A DNA stretch of 64,000 bases from Clostridium sp. AWRP (GTDB lineage: Bacteria > Bacillota > Clostridia > Clostridiales > Clostridiaceae), in the NCBI RefSeq assembly GCF_004006395.2, contig NZ_CP029758.2:496001-560000 (forward strand), given 5' to 3'. Made by a program: the position numbers and the translations under genes. Numbering within the stretch: position 1 is the stretch's first letter; the number at the start of each line of letters is the position of its first letter. The notes beneath the pieces were generated by a model. The model did not search any database. It was given only the letters and a program-made list of their open reading frames with translations, and was not told the origin of the DNA. Shown here piece after piece: positions 36,411 through 45,577 of the stretch.

Positions 36411-37463
36411 ATGAGGAAAAATATAAAAATCAAAAATTTTGAAATCAGTGAAACTAGTAAAACATTTATTATAGGAGAAATCTCAGCTAACCATAATGGC
36501 AGTTTTGACAATGCAGTAAAGCTTATATATGCTGCAAAAGATGCAGGAGTAGATGCTGTCAAATTGCAGACATATACTGCAGACACCATAACTATAGATT
36601 GTTATAATAAATATTTTCAAATAAAACAGGGTACTTTATGGGATGGAAGAACACTCCATGATCTGTACGAAGAGGCATATATGCCCTGGAAATGGCAGCC
36701 TGAATTAAAGAAAATAGCCGAAGAAAATGGTCTTGTTTGCTTTTCTTCACCATTTGATAAAACAGCAGTAGATTTTCTGGAAGATATGGATGTACCGGCA
36801 TATAAAGTAGCTTCTTTTGAAATTACTGATATACCACTTATTACATATATGGCTTCCAGGGGAAAGCCTATGATAATAGCAGCAGGTATAGCAGAAATCT
36901 CAGATATTCAATCAGCTGTAGATGCATGTAAAAAAGTTGGCAATGATCAGATAATTCTTCTTAAATGTACTAGTGCCTATCCTGCTCCATTTGAAGAAGT
37001 TAATTTAAAAACTATTCCTAATATGAGAGAAACTTTTGATGTAATAGCGGGTCTTTCCGATCATACGTTAGGTATAGAAGTTCCTATAGCAGCTGTAACA
37101 CTTGGAGCAAAAGTTATTGAAAAACACATAACACTCTCAAGGGCAGATGGAGGACCGGATGCTGCATTTTCCTTAGAACCACATGAATTAAAAAGTATGG
37201 TTCAATCAATTCGAAATACTGAGAAAGCTATTGGAAAAGTCAGCTATGAACTAACAGAAAAGCAGATGAAAAATAGAGCATTTTCCAGATCTTTATTTGC
37301 AGTAAAAGATATTAAAGTGGGGGAAACTTTTACAGAGGAAAATGTTAGATCAATAAGACCGGGATTTGGATTACCTCCTAAATACATAGATGATATTTTA
37401 GGAAGAACTGCTGGTGAAAATTTACTGAAAGGTACTCCACTGCATTGGGAGTATGTTAAATAG
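36411..37463 (+). CDS. pseI: Pseudaminic acid synthase
   Basis: PseI, a NeuB-family enzyme, condenses the 2,4-diacetamido-trideoxy-altrose with phosphoenolpyruvate to give pseudaminic acid. The 350-residue protein has a TIM barrel with EISANHNGSFDNA, KLQTYTADTITID, LSDHTLGIEVPIAAV and EKHITLSRADGGPDAAFSLEP, and a C-terminal SAF antifreeze-like domain (about residues 290-350) with SIRPGFGLPPKYIDDILGR. The ADGGPDAAFS segment is the PseI rather than the NeuB variant. It starts 7 bases after the fusion gene. Confidence 0.93.
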   Translation: MRKNIKIKNFEISETSKTFIIGEISANHNGSFDNAVKLIYAAKDAGVDAVKLQTYTADTITIDCYNKYFQIKQGTLWDGRTLHDLYEEAYMPWKWQPELKKIAEENGLVCFSSPFDKTAVDFLEDMDVPAYKVASFEITDIPLITYMASRGKPMIIAAGIAEISDIQSAVDACKKVGNDQIILLKCTSAYPAPFEEVNLKTIPNMRETFDVIAGLSDHTLGIEVPIAAVTLGAKVIEKHITLSRADGGPDAAFSLEPHELKSMVQSIRNTEKAIGKVSYELTEKQMKNRAFSRSLFAVKDIKVGETFTEENVRSIRPGFGLPPKYIDDILGRTAGENLLKGTPLHWEYVK

Positions 37464-37472
37464 GGTGATTAT

Positions 37473-38474
37473 ATGGCTGCAATTGCAATAAGAGCAGATG
37501 GTGGCTCTCAAATAGGCATGGGGCATATTATGAGAACATTGGTTTTAGCTAAGGAACTTGCGAAAACTAATGATGTTTTTTATTTATGCAGGATAGATAA
37601 ACCTTTAAGTGACAGGTATAGTTATGGCATGGAAAAAGTAAAAAAAGAAGGCTTTAAAGTAATTGCTATAGATGAAAATAATGTATTAGGGGAATTAGAA
37701 AGGATTCAGTGTGATTGTCTGATAACAGACAGTTATGATGTAGATGAACATTATTTTACTAAAACAAAAGAGTTATTTAAAAAGACGGGATATTTTGATG
37801 ATATGAATTTATATGATTTTGATGTGGATTTTATAATAAATCAAAATATAAATGCAGAAGATTTAAATTATAATACTGACAAAAGGACAATATTATTTTT
37901 AGGGCCTGGCTTTGCTTTATTGAGAGATGAATTTAGAAAGTCAAAAATTAAGAGGGTAAATGAAGTTGTAAAAGATATTTTAATAACTCTAGGTGGGTCA
38001 GATTTTAATAACTATACATCAAAAATTTTAGGATTTGTAAAAGAATTACGATACAATTTTCATGTTGTAGTTGGACCATCTTTTAAATATATAGATGAAC
38101 TTAGTAACTATGAGAAAATGAACAGTAATATTAAATTACATTTTAACACAAATATGAAGGCTTTAATGGATAGGTGTGATGTAGCTATATCAGCCTGTGG
38201 AAGCACGCTGTATGAATTGGCAGCTTGTGGAGTTCCTACATTAGGACTCATAATTGCAGAAAACCAAAAGGAGATAGCTAAAAAAATGGAACAAGAAAAA
38301 TTAATAATCAATTTAGGTCCTATAGATAAATTAAATAGAGAAAAGTTGGTAAATACAGTGGAGGAATTGTGCAGTGATTTAAATAGGAGAAAACAGATGA
38401 ATTATAACCAGAGTATAGTTATTGATAAAAATGGGGTTGAAAAGCTTTGTAAAAATATTAATGAAATGTTTTAA
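37473..38474 (+). CDS. pseG: UDP-2,4-diacetamido-2,4,6-trideoxy-beta-L-altropyranose hydrolase
   Basis: PseG releases UDP from the step-3 product. The 333-residue GT-B-like hydrolase has IRADGGSQIGMGHIMRTLVL at residues 6-25, with the catalytic histidine in GMGHIMR. It also has LITDSYDVD and the donor-site segment ISACGSTLYELAACGVPTL. It lies 9 bases after pseI. With it, all six activities of the pathway are accounted for by five genes. Confidence 0.92.
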   Translation: MAAIAIRADGGSQIGMGHIMRTLVLAKELAKTNDVFYLCRIDKPLSDRYSYGMEKVKKEGFKVIAIDENNVLGELERIQCDCLITDSYDVDEHYFTKTKELFKKTGYFDDMNLYDFDVDFIINQNINAEDLNYNTDKRTILFLGPGFALLRDEFRKSKIKRVNEVVKDILITLGGSDFNNYTSKILGFVKELRYNFHVVVGPSFKYIDELSNYEKMNSNIKLHFNTNMKALMDRCDVAISACGSTLYELAACGVPTLGLIIAENQKEIAKKMEQEKLIINLGPIDKLNREKLVNTVEELCSDLNRRKQMNYNQSIVIDKNGVEKLCKNINEMF

Positions 38475-38516
38475 ATAAACATGCTATTATAAAATGGTTA
38501 AGGCGGTATAGTAGTA

Positions 38517-39947
38517 ATGAAACTTAAGAAAATTTTTAGTAATGGTAGAATTAATGTCTTATTAAAGTATTCTTCTATTAAATATATAGCATTAATTATT
38601 GCATTTTTAAAAGGCATAATTAATGCTGGGGCACTTGGACCTGAATTATTAGGTGTACTCGGTAACCTTCTGCTTGTTTTAAGCTATCTATCCTATTCTA
38701 ATCTTGGAATATTATATTCCATGAATAGGGAATATGTCATATATGAATCAACTAACGAGAAAGATAAAGCGAGTAAAGTTATTAGTACATCTTTTACGTC
38801 ATTGTTCATATTGTCAATATTATTAATAGCAGCTGGTATAATTGCTAAATTTACATATAAGGGTAATTTAGGCAATTATATTTTGTTGGTTTTTATTATA
38901 GGAATTTTGGAGCAGTATAGAAATTTCTATATTAATTATTATAGGCTGGTTAATAAGGTTAGAAAAATAAATTTTATAGAGCTTATCAATAATGTATTAT
39001 CATTTGTGTTAATAATCATATCTATAAAATATTTTAAAATATATTCTGTATTAGTAGCTATGTTCACAGCGGATATTGTAGTTTTTATCTATGGTTATAA
39101 AAATAGTGAAAAGATTAAACTGGGCATAGATAAAAAAGTTTTAAAAGATTTGATAATAGTTGGAATTCCATTACTTATATACAATTTGGGATTTTATATT
39201 CTAACAACAGTTGACAGGTTGATGACAATTAATTTTTTAGGATACAGGGATTTAGGATACTACACATTTTCAAATCAGCTTGTAAATGGGACTATGGTAT
39301 TCATATCCTCGGTTCTATTTTTATATTATCCTAAAGTTATAAAAAATTTATATATTAATGGAAATAATGATAGAATACAAATTTTAAAAAAAATAGAACA
39401 GTATACCAGGTATGTAGAAGTTCTAGGAGTAGTTTTATGCTTAGTAGGCATAATATTAATAAAACCCTTTACCAATATAATTTTACCTAAATATTCTGTA
39501 AGTATTGATATATATCGAATATTGGTTTTTGGTGGAGTTTTCAGCGAAATATCTTATTTTGCCAATGTTTTTACCGTATCAAATAAAAAGCAGATATATT
39601 CAGTGTATCTACAATGTTTAGCAACTGCAGCAGCAGTCATTCTTAATTATGTTTTCATTAAATCAGGTATGGGGATAATTGGAGTTTCATTGGCAACCTT
39701 GATGACCAATATATTGTATTCCATAATGCAGCATTTGATATATCTAAAAATATTGAACTTAAAAATAAGCTTCATAAGGAACACTTTAAAGGTATATCTA
39801 AAATTTACATTATTTACAATTACATGTATAGCTATTGGCTTTATGAATATAAATTTTATCTTATATATTGTGATTCTTAGCATTATAACGTTTATTTTAT
39901 ATTATAGGAACTTAAGAAATATGATAATTGATTTGGGAAAGTTATAG
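38517..39947 (+). CDS. Polysaccharide flippase (second Wzx)
   Basis: The 476-residue protein has about fourteen hydrophobic segments, the Wzx/PST layout, with GALGPELLGVLGNLLLVLSY near the N-terminus and LTTVDRLMTINFLGYRDLGYY in the second half, typical of MOP-superfamily exporters. It should flip the lipid-linked repeat unit of the second cluster. AGGCGGTATAGTAGT precedes ATG 38517. It is placed between pseG and the second manC. Confidence 0.85.
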   Translation: MKLKKIFSNGRINVLLKYSSIKYIALIIAFLKGIINAGALGPELLGVLGNLLLVLSYLSYSNLGILYSMNREYVIYESTNEKDKASKVISTSFTSLFILSILLIAAGIIAKFTYKGNLGNYILLVFIIGILEQYRNFYINYYRLVNKVRKINFIELINNVLSFVLIIISIKYFKIYSVLVAMFTADIVVFIYGYKNSEKIKLGIDKKVLKDLIIVGIPLLIYNLGFYILTTVDRLMTINFLGYRDLGYYTFSNQLVNGTMVFISSVLFLYYPKVIKNLYINGNNDRIQILKKIEQYTRYVEVLGVVLCLVGIILIKPFTNIILPKYSVSIDIYRILVFGGVFSEISYFANVFTVSNKKQIYSVYLQCLATAAAVILNYVFIKSGMGIIGVSLATLMTNILYSIMQHLIYLKILNLKISFIRNTLKVYLKFTLFTITCIAIGFMNINFILYIVILSIITFILYYRNLRNMIIDLGKL

Positions 39948-39999
39948 TAGTAACAAATGTATTAAATTAGGTAGCTGAATTAAAGGGAGGATTGATGTA

Positions 40000-41367
40000 A
40001 TGAAAGTAATAATCCTGGCAGGTGGAAGTGGAACAAGACTATGGCCGCTGAGTCGCGGCAGATATCCAAAACAATTTATTAAGTTGCAAGGTAATAAACC
40101 ATCCTTATTTCAGGAAACCTTTAAGAGAAGCTTATTATTGGCAAGCTTAGATGATATATATGTAGTAACGAATGAAAAGTATAAATTTTTAGTAATGGGT
40201 GAAGTTGAAGAATTAGATTATAAATATAATGAATCTAATATAATTGTTGAACCTGAAGTTAAAAATACTCTCCCTGCAATTTACGCAGGTGTTCATGAAA
40301 TAGCTAAAAAAGGTAATGATACAGTAGTTGTTTTCCCTTCTGATCATATGATTATAAAAGGTCAGGAATTTGCAAATATTATTAAAAGTTCAGAACCGTT
40401 AACTAAAGATTCAATTATAACCTTTGGAATTAAACCGGATAGTCCGAATACAGGATATGGATACATTGCACCGGGAAATAAAAAATTAAATGGATATGAA
40501 ATAAAAGAGTTTAAAGAAAAACCGGAGTATGAGACAGCTGTTACATATGTTAATGGGGGATATTATTGGAATGCAGGAATATTTATGTTTAATACTGAGA
40601 TATTTATAAATGAAGTAAAGCTTTATGCTGAGAATATACATAATGCTTTTAAAAGTAGTAATACTATAAAGGAAGCTTTTAGCAAAATAGATGAAAAAAT
40701 TTCAATGGACTACGGAATTATGGAAAAAAGTAAAAATATTGTAGTTAAACCCGTAGATATAGGTTGGAATGATCTTGGCAGTTTTGATTCTTTTTATGAG
40801 GTTTTTGGTAAAGATGAAAATAATAACATATCTCATGCTGATAGTATACTCATTGATTCAAAGGATAATTACATATATTCAGGAAAAGGTAAGTTAGTTG
40901 CAGCTGTAGGCATTAATAATTTAATTGTAGTTGATAATAGAGATGCCTTGCTTATTTGTAAAAAAGACCAGTCACAAAAGGTAAAGAAAATTGTAGAGAC
41001 CTTAAAAGAAAGAAATGACAGCAGGGTAGAATATCATGTCCAAGATTACAGGCCCTGGGGGAATTATAAAGTTCTAGAAGAAGAGAAAAATTCATTTAAA
41101 ATTAAAAGGATTAAAGTAAGCCAGGGTAAGAAGTTAAGTTGTCAGATTCATTATTATAGAAGTGAGCATTGGATAGTTGTTAAGGGTATGGCAAAAGTTA
41201 CAATAGATGATATAGAAAAGCTGGTATCTGCAGGAGAAAGCATTTTTATAAAACCAGGACAAAAACACAGACTTGAAAATCCAGGGAAGATACCTCTTGA
41301 AATTATTGAAGTTCAGATGGGAGACTATTTAGAAGATGATGATATTGTGAGATTTGATGATGACTGA
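40000..41367 (+). CDS. manC: Mannose-1-phosphate guanylyltransferase, copy 2, cupin histidine lost
   Basis: The 455-residue protein is very close to copy 1 (about 90 percent of residues agree over long stretches by eye) with an intact LAGGSGTRLWPLSRGRYPKQ loop, FPSDHM and GWNDLGSFDSFYE. In the isomerase cupin, where copy 1 reads QMHYHRSEHW, this copy reads QIHYYRSEHW: the second metal histidine (residue 386) is tyrosine through a single C-to-T change. GDP-mannose synthesis should be kept, while isomerase activity may be lost. GGGAGGATTG precedes ATG 40000. The two genes are direct repeats 21.5 kb apart. Confidence 0.92.
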   Translation: MKVIILAGGSGTRLWPLSRGRYPKQFIKLQGNKPSLFQETFKRSLLLASLDDIYVVTNEKYKFLVMGEVEELDYKYNESNIIVEPEVKNTLPAIYAGVHEIAKKGNDTVVVFPSDHMIIKGQEFANIIKSSEPLTKDSIITFGIKPDSPNTGYGYIAPGNKKLNGYEIKEFKEKPEYETAVTYVNGGYYWNAGIFMFNTEIFINEVKLYAENIHNAFKSSNTIKEAFSKIDEKISMDYGIMEKSKNIVVKPVDIGWNDLGSFDSFYEVFGKDENNNISHADSILIDSKDNYIYSGKGKLVAAVGINNLIVVDNRDALLICKKDQSQKVKKIVETLKERNDSRVEYHVQDYRPWGNYKVLEEEKNSFKIKRIKVSQGKKLSCQIHYYRSEHWIVVKGMAKVTIDDIEKLVSAGESIFIKPGQKHRLENPGKIPLEIIEVQMGDYLEDDDIVRFDDD

Positions 41368-41401
41368 TGTGAAAAGTAAAAATATTGCGAAGCAATTTTT
41401 T

Positions 41402-41596
41402 TAATTAATAGTTAAGAATGAAGAATTAATAGTTAATGTGGATTTTTTTCCGTTACACTACAAAAAATTTTTAATTAAGCTTTTAACCACTCGTTTCGCT
41501 AAAGCGAAACAGTGCCGATTTATATAAATTTAAAGATTTTTTGCGATAGCTAAAAATCATCCTTCACTATTAATTCTTCATTATTAATTCTTAACT
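41402..41596. repeat. Heptad-armed inverted element 1 (upstream of rfbB)
   Basis: The left arm is a run of degenerate 7-bp units (TTAATAG, TTAAGAA, TGAAGAA, TTAATAG) at about 41405-41437. The right arm at 41562-41596 is TTCACTA, TTAATTC, TTCATTA, TTAATTC, TTAACTT, the inverse. The core holds GTTTCGCT-aa-AGCGAAAC and two T-rich/A-rich imperfect stems. No gene lies in the 315-base gap; the rest is AT-rich spacer and the rfbB ribosome binding site. Confidence 0.8.
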
Positions 41597-41682
41597 TGCT
41601 AAGCTTTGTTTTGCAAAGTTTTTAAACTGTGAAAGTTAAGTTATATAACTTTAAAGAAGTTAAAAAAGTGAGGGATACCTAT

Positions 41683-42738
41683 ATGAAAACATACCTGGTG
41701 ACAGGAGGAATAGGCTTTATTGGGTCTAACTTTATCCATTACATGTTAAAAAAATACTTAAATGTAAAAATAATAAACTACGATAAACTAACCTATGCAG
41801 GTAACCTTGAAAACCTAGAGACCATATCTAAAAATCCTAACTACATATTTATCCAGGGAGACATATGTGACAGGGAAAAACTTCAACAGCTGTTTCAGAA
41901 GTATGATATAGACTATGTAATAAATTTTGCAGCAGAATCCCATGTAGACAGGAGTATAAAAGACCCTGAAATTTTTGTAAAAACGAATGTGATGGGGACT
42001 GTGGCACTTTTGGATACTGCTAAAAATGCTTGGGGTGTAGAAGGTGGTTTTAAACAGGGGAAGAAATATCTTCAGGTTTCCACAGATGAAGTCTATGGTT
42101 CCCTTGGAAATGAAGGATATTTTACGGAAAAAACTCCTCTTGATTCTCACAGCCCTTACTCTTCAAGCAAAGCTTCTGCCGATTTGATGGTAAAGGCATA
42201 TTTTGATACCTATAAAATGCCTGTGAATATAACCAGATGTTCCAATAACTATGGTCCCTATCAATTTCCAGAAAAGCTTATCCCACTTGTTATAAACAAT
42301 TGTCTAAGCAAAAGAGATATTCCAGTATATGGTGATGGACTTAACATAAGGGATTGGCTTTATGTAGAAGATCACTGCAAAGCTATAGATAAGGTTATTT
42401 ATAGTGGTCAGTGTGGTGAAGTATATAACATAGGTGGACATAACGAGAGAACAAACATTCATATAGTTAAAACAATAATTTCATATATACACGACAATGT
42501 GGATCCTTCTGTAGATGAAAGTCTTATAAAATATGTAAAAGATAGAAAAGGACATGATAGGAGATATGGCATTGATCCTACAAAGATTAAAGATGAACTC
42601 CATTGGTATCCTGAAACAAAATTTGAGGATGGTATAGTGAAGACTATAAAGTGGTACTTAGACAATAAAGATTGGATGGATAATGTGACTTCCGGGGAGT
42701 ATAAGAAGTACTATGAGAAAATGTACAGAAATAAATAA
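41683..42738 (+). CDS. rfbB: dTDP-glucose 4,6-dehydratase
   Basis: RfbB (RmlB) converts dTDP-glucose to dTDP-4-keto-6-deoxyglucose. The 351-residue SDR protein has TGGIGFIGSNF at residues 6-16, AAESHVDRSI, STDEVYGSLG and the catalytic Tyr-x3-Lys in SPYSSSKASADLM. The IRDWLYVEDHCKAI segment is typical. ATG 41683 follows GTGAGGGAT; an upstream in-frame start at 41629 would add residues not seen in the family. Repeat elements lie on both sides of the gene. Confidence 0.95.
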   Translation: MKTYLVTGGIGFIGSNFIHYMLKKYLNVKIINYDKLTYAGNLENLETISKNPNYIFIQGDICDREKLQQLFQKYDIDYVINFAAESHVDRSIKDPEIFVKTNVMGTVALLDTAKNAWGVEGGFKQGKKYLQVSTDEVYGSLGNEGYFTEKTPLDSHSPYSSSKASADLMVKAYFDTYKMPVNITRCSNNYGPYQFPEKLIPLVINNCLSKRDIPVYGDGLNIRDWLYVEDHCKAIDKVIYSGQCGEVYNIGGHNERTNIHIVKTIISYIHDNVDPSVDESLIKYVKDRKGHDRRYGIDPTKIKDELHWYPETKFEDGIVKTIKWYLDNKDWMDNVTSGEYKKYYEKMYRNK

Positions 42739-42780
42739 CAAAGTTCAAATATCAAAGAACAAATAATGAAGTTTTCTTGG

Positions 42781-42972
42781 TTGAGAATTGAGAGTGGAAA
42801 GTGGAGAGTTAACGTGGATTTTTTTTCGTTATACTACAAAAAATCTTTGATTAAATTTTTGAAAGCTCGTTTCGCTAAGGCGAAACATTGCCGATTTATA
42901 TAAATTTAAAAATTTTTTTGTGTTAGCAAAAAATCAACCTTTACTCTCAACTCTCAATTTTCAACTGTCAAT
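42781..42972. repeat. Heptad-armed inverted element 2 (upstream of rfbA)
   Basis: The left arm is TTGAGAA, TTGAGAG, TGGAAAG, TGGAGAG from 42781. The right arm, TTTACTC, TCAACTC, TCAATTT, TCAACTG, ends at about 42972. The core is nearly the same as in element 1 (shared CTCGTTTCGCTAA-GGCGAAAC and TGCCGATTTATATAAATTTAAA) although the arms differ. Bases 42739-42770 before it hold a separate heptad arm (CAAAGTT, CAAATAT, CAAAGAA, CAAATAA) like that of element 3. Confidence 0.8.
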
Positions 42973-42992
42973 TAAAAAAGGTGGTGTTAACT

Positions 42993-43895
42993 TTGAGAAA
43001 GGGCATAATACTGGCCGGTGGATCTGGAACCAGGCTTTATCCAATGACTAAGGCAATATCTAAGCAGATTGTTCCAATATATGACAAACCTATGATTTAT
43101 TATCCAATTTCTGTGCTTATGCTAGCTGGAATACGCAATATTCTAATTATATCCACACCAAGAGATACAGGTGCTTTTAAAGAACTTTTTGGTGATGGAA
43201 GTCAGCTTGGACTTCACTTTCAGTACGAAGTGCAATATGAGCCAAAGGGACTGGCTGAGGCTTTTATAGTTGGAGAAAAATTTATTGGAAATGACGATGT
43301 AGTTCTTGTTTTAGGGGATAATGTATTTCATGGATATGGTTTTACAGAAAGGTTAAGGGCGGCTTCAGACAGACATAACTGTTCAACTATTTTTGGATAT
43401 CATGTAAGCAACCCTCAAAATTTTGGTGTAGTGGAATTTGATGATGATTTCAATGTTATTTCCATAGAGGAAAAACCCTCAAAGCCAAAATCCGATTATG
43501 CAGTACCAGGACTTTACTTTTACACAAATGATGTGGTGGACATAGCAAAGAATATCAAACCTTCTTCAAGGGGAGAACTTGAAATTACAGATGTAAACAA
43601 TGAGTATTTAAAAAGAGGTAAACTTAAAGTAGAGCTCTTTGGAAGAGGAATGGCCTGGCTTGATACTGGAACTCCCCAGGGACTTTTAAATGCTGCTAAT
43701 TTTGTAGAGGCTGTTCAGACAAGGCAGGGACTTTACATAGCTTGTATAGAGGAAATTGCTTATAGAGAAGGATATATAGATGACAATCAACTGATAAAGT
43801 TGGCAGAGCCTCTTAAAAAAGTTGCTTATGGGAAATATATTTTAGAATTGTTGAATAAACAGCATCATTCATATTTTAGGAGTGAATACAATTGA
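42993..43895 (+). CDS. rfbA: Glucose-1-phosphate thymidylyltransferase
   Basis: RfbA (RmlA) makes dTDP-glucose from dTTP and glucose-1-phosphate. The 300-residue protein starts at TTG 42993 with RKGIILAGGSGTRLYPMTK, the canonical start, and GGTGGTG lies 6 bases before it; GTG codons at 42981 and 42984 fall within that site. Other motifs are QIVPIYDKPMIYYP, QYEPKGLAEAF, LVLGDNVFHG and EITDVNNEYL. Its TGA overlaps the TTG start of rfbD. Confidence 0.95.
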   Translation: MRKGIILAGGSGTRLYPMTKAISKQIVPIYDKPMIYYPISVLMLAGIRNILIISTPRDTGAFKELFGDGSQLGLHFQYEVQYEPKGLAEAFIVGEKFIGNDDVVLVLGDNVFHGYGFTERLRAASDRHNCSTIFGYHVSNPQNFGVVEFDDDFNVISIEEKPSKPKSDYAVPGLYFYTNDVVDIAKNIKPSSRGELEITDVNNEYLKRGKLKVELFGRGMAWLDTGTPQGLLNAANFVEAVQTRQGLYIACIEEIAYREGYIDDNQLIKLAEPLKKVAYGKYILELLNKQHHSYFRSEYN

Positions 43896-44779
43896 AGATA
43901 TTGATTACAGGAGGGAAAGGACAGCTTGCTGGGCAGCTTGAAGAAATTTTGGTTATGGGAAAATCTGAAGTAGGAGCACTTGATAAAATTTATTCTGATG
44001 CTGAAGTGAGATTGGCCAGCAGGGAAGAACTAGATATAACTAAATTAGATGATGTCAGAGATTTTATGATTGATTATGCTCCAGATATAATTGTAAATTG
44101 TGCTGCTTATACCAATGTGGATAAGTGCGAGACTGATTTTCAAAATGCTTTTAAGGTAAATTCTTTAGGAGCTAGAAATTTGGCATTAGCTTCACAGAAT
44201 ACAAAAACAAAACTTGTACATATTTCTACAGATTATGTTTTTAACGGCAGAGGTACTGTCCCTTTTAGGGAATACGATTTACCTGATCCTGTTAGTGTTT
44301 ACGGAAAGACTAAACTTTTAGGGGAGCAGTATATTAGAGAAAATTGCAGCAGATATTTTATAGTAAGGACATCCTGGCTTTATGGTTTATATGGGAAGAA
44401 TTTTGTATACACTATACTAAAAGCTGCAAAAGAAAAAGGACATTTAGATGTGGTAAATGATCAGAGAGGTAATCCTACTAATGCTGAAGATCTTGCTTAT
44501 CACATTTTAAAGCTTGCTCTTACTTGTGAATATGGTATATACCACTGTACTGGCAAGGGTGAGTGCAGTTGGTATGATTTTGCCTGCAAAATTGTGGAGT
44601 ATGCCGGTATAGACTGCATTGTATCCCCTATGACTTCAGAAAAACTCAACAGGGCAGCTAAAAGACCGGAATTTTCTTCTCTTGATAATATGATGCTCCG
44701 GTGCACCGTTGGTAACAATATGAGACAGTGGGAAGACGCACTTAAATCCTTTATTGAAAAACTGTACAAAAATAAATAA
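43892..44779 (+). CDS. rfbD: dTDP-4-dehydrorhamnose reductase
   Basis: RfbD (RmlD) reduces dTDP-4-dehydro-L-rhamnose with NADPH, the last step to dTDP-L-rhamnose. The 295-residue SDR protein has ITGGKGQLAGQL at the N-terminus, NCAAYTNVDKCE, STDYVFNG and the catalytic Tyr-x3-Lys in SVYGKTKLLGE. It starts at TTG 43892, overlapping rfbA by 4 bases with GGAGTG upstream. The next gene, rfbC, lies 191 bases on, behind a repeat element. Confidence 0.95.
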   Translation: MKILITGGKGQLAGQLEEILVMGKSEVGALDKIYSDAEVRLASREELDITKLDDVRDFMIDYAPDIIVNCAAYTNVDKCETDFQNAFKVNSLGARNLALASQNTKTKLVHISTDYVFNGRGTVPFREYDLPDPVSVYGKTKLLGEQYIRENCSRYFIVRTSWLYGLYGKNFVYTILKAAKEKGHLDVVNDQRGNPTNAEDLAYHILKLALTCEYGIYHCTGKGECSWYDFACKIVEYAGIDCIVSPMTSEKLNRAAKRPEFSSLDNMMLRCTVGNNMRQWEDALKSFIEKLYKNK

Positions 44780-44958
44780 CAAAGATCAAATATCAAAGAA
44801 CAAATAATGAAATTTTGCTATAGGTAAAATCAATATAATTATTTTCTGACACAGGAAGAAAACTTTCCACATTTGATATTTGTTATTTGAACTTTCAATT
44901 GTGCATTGTGCATTGTGCATTGTGCATTGTGCATTGTGAATTGTGAATTGTGAATTGA
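44778..44958. repeat. Heptad-armed element 3 with a pure 7-bp tandem array (upstream of rfbC)
   Basis: The left arm (CAAAGAT, CAAATAT, CAAAGAA, CAAATAA) at about 44780-44807 is inverted as ATTTGAT, ATTTGTT, ATTTGAA near 44872-44892. Then follows an uninterrupted array at 44898-44953: five copies of ATTGTGC and three of ATTGTGA. This array has the same unit as the arms of the elements at 48.6 and 58.5 kb. No gene is present. Confidence 0.85.
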
Positions 44959-44970
44959 ACAGGAAGGGAT

Positions 44971-45546
44971 ATGATTGAAATAGGTAAATTTAATTTTAAA
45001 TCAGTAGATATCGAAGGTGTGTACATAATAGAAACAGGTGTTTTTGGGGATAATAGAGGTTATTTTATGGAAACGTATAACTATAATGATTTTAAGTCGG
45101 CAGGTCTTGATGAGGTGTTCGTTCAGGATAACAAATCTAAATCTAAAAAGGGTGTTTTAAGGGGACTTCACTTTCAAAAAAATTATTCTCAAGGAAAATT
45201 GGTGAGAGTAGAAAAAGGGGAGGTATTTGATGTCGCTGTAGATTTAAGAGAGAGATCCTCTACCTATGGGAAATGGATAGGGGTTACACTATCTGAAGAA
45301 AACAGGAAACAATTTTATATCCCAAAGGGATTTGCCCATGGATTTCTAGTTATTTCAGACGAAGCAGAATTTTGCTATAAATGCACTGAGTTTTATCATC
45401 CTGAAGATGAAGGTGGTATTATATGGAATGATCCTGATATAAATATAAAATGGCCTCTTGAGGGAATTGACAATATTATTTTTTCTGAAAGAGATAAATT
45501 ATGGCCTACACTGAAGGAGTGCAAAAATAAAATAAAAAAGTATTGA
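44971..45546 (+). CDS. rfbC: dTDP-4-dehydrorhamnose 3,5-epimerase
   Basis: RfbC (RmlC) epimerises C3 and C5 of dTDP-4-keto-6-deoxyglucose. The 191-residue cupin has GYFMETYNYNDF, FVQDNKSKSKKGVLRGLHFQ with the catalytic histidine in LRGLHFQ, VDLRERSSTYGKW and FYIPKGFAHGFLV. AGGAAGGGAT precedes ATG 44971. It completes the rhamnose set in the order B-A-D-C. A strong promoter overlaps its stop codon. Confidence 0.95.
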   Translation: MIEIGKFNFKSVDIEGVYIIETGVFGDNRGYFMETYNYNDFKSAGLDEVFVQDNKSKSKKGVLRGLHFQKNYSQGKLVRVEKGEVFDVAVDLRERSSTYGKWIGVTLSEENRKQFYIPKGFAHGFLVISDEAEFCYKCTEFYHPEDEGGIIWNDPDINIKWPLEGIDNIIFSERDKLWPTLKECKNKIKKY

Positions 45547-45571
45547 CTTATATAAACGTTTACTATATAAT
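45543..45571 (+). promoter_or_regulatory. Near-consensus sigma-A promoter
   Basis: TTGACT at 45543-45548 and TATAAT at 45566-45571 are separated by exactly 17 bases; one base departs from consensus. The -35 contains the rfbC stop codon. No reading frame follows for about 650 bases. Confidence 0.8.
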
Positions 45572-45577
45572 AAAACC

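Noticed and set aside
44898..44953. Tandem 7-bp array as a CRISPR or a direct-repeat origin
   Set aside because: Units are contiguous with no spacers and no cas or replication genes nearby; it belongs to the heptad repeat family.
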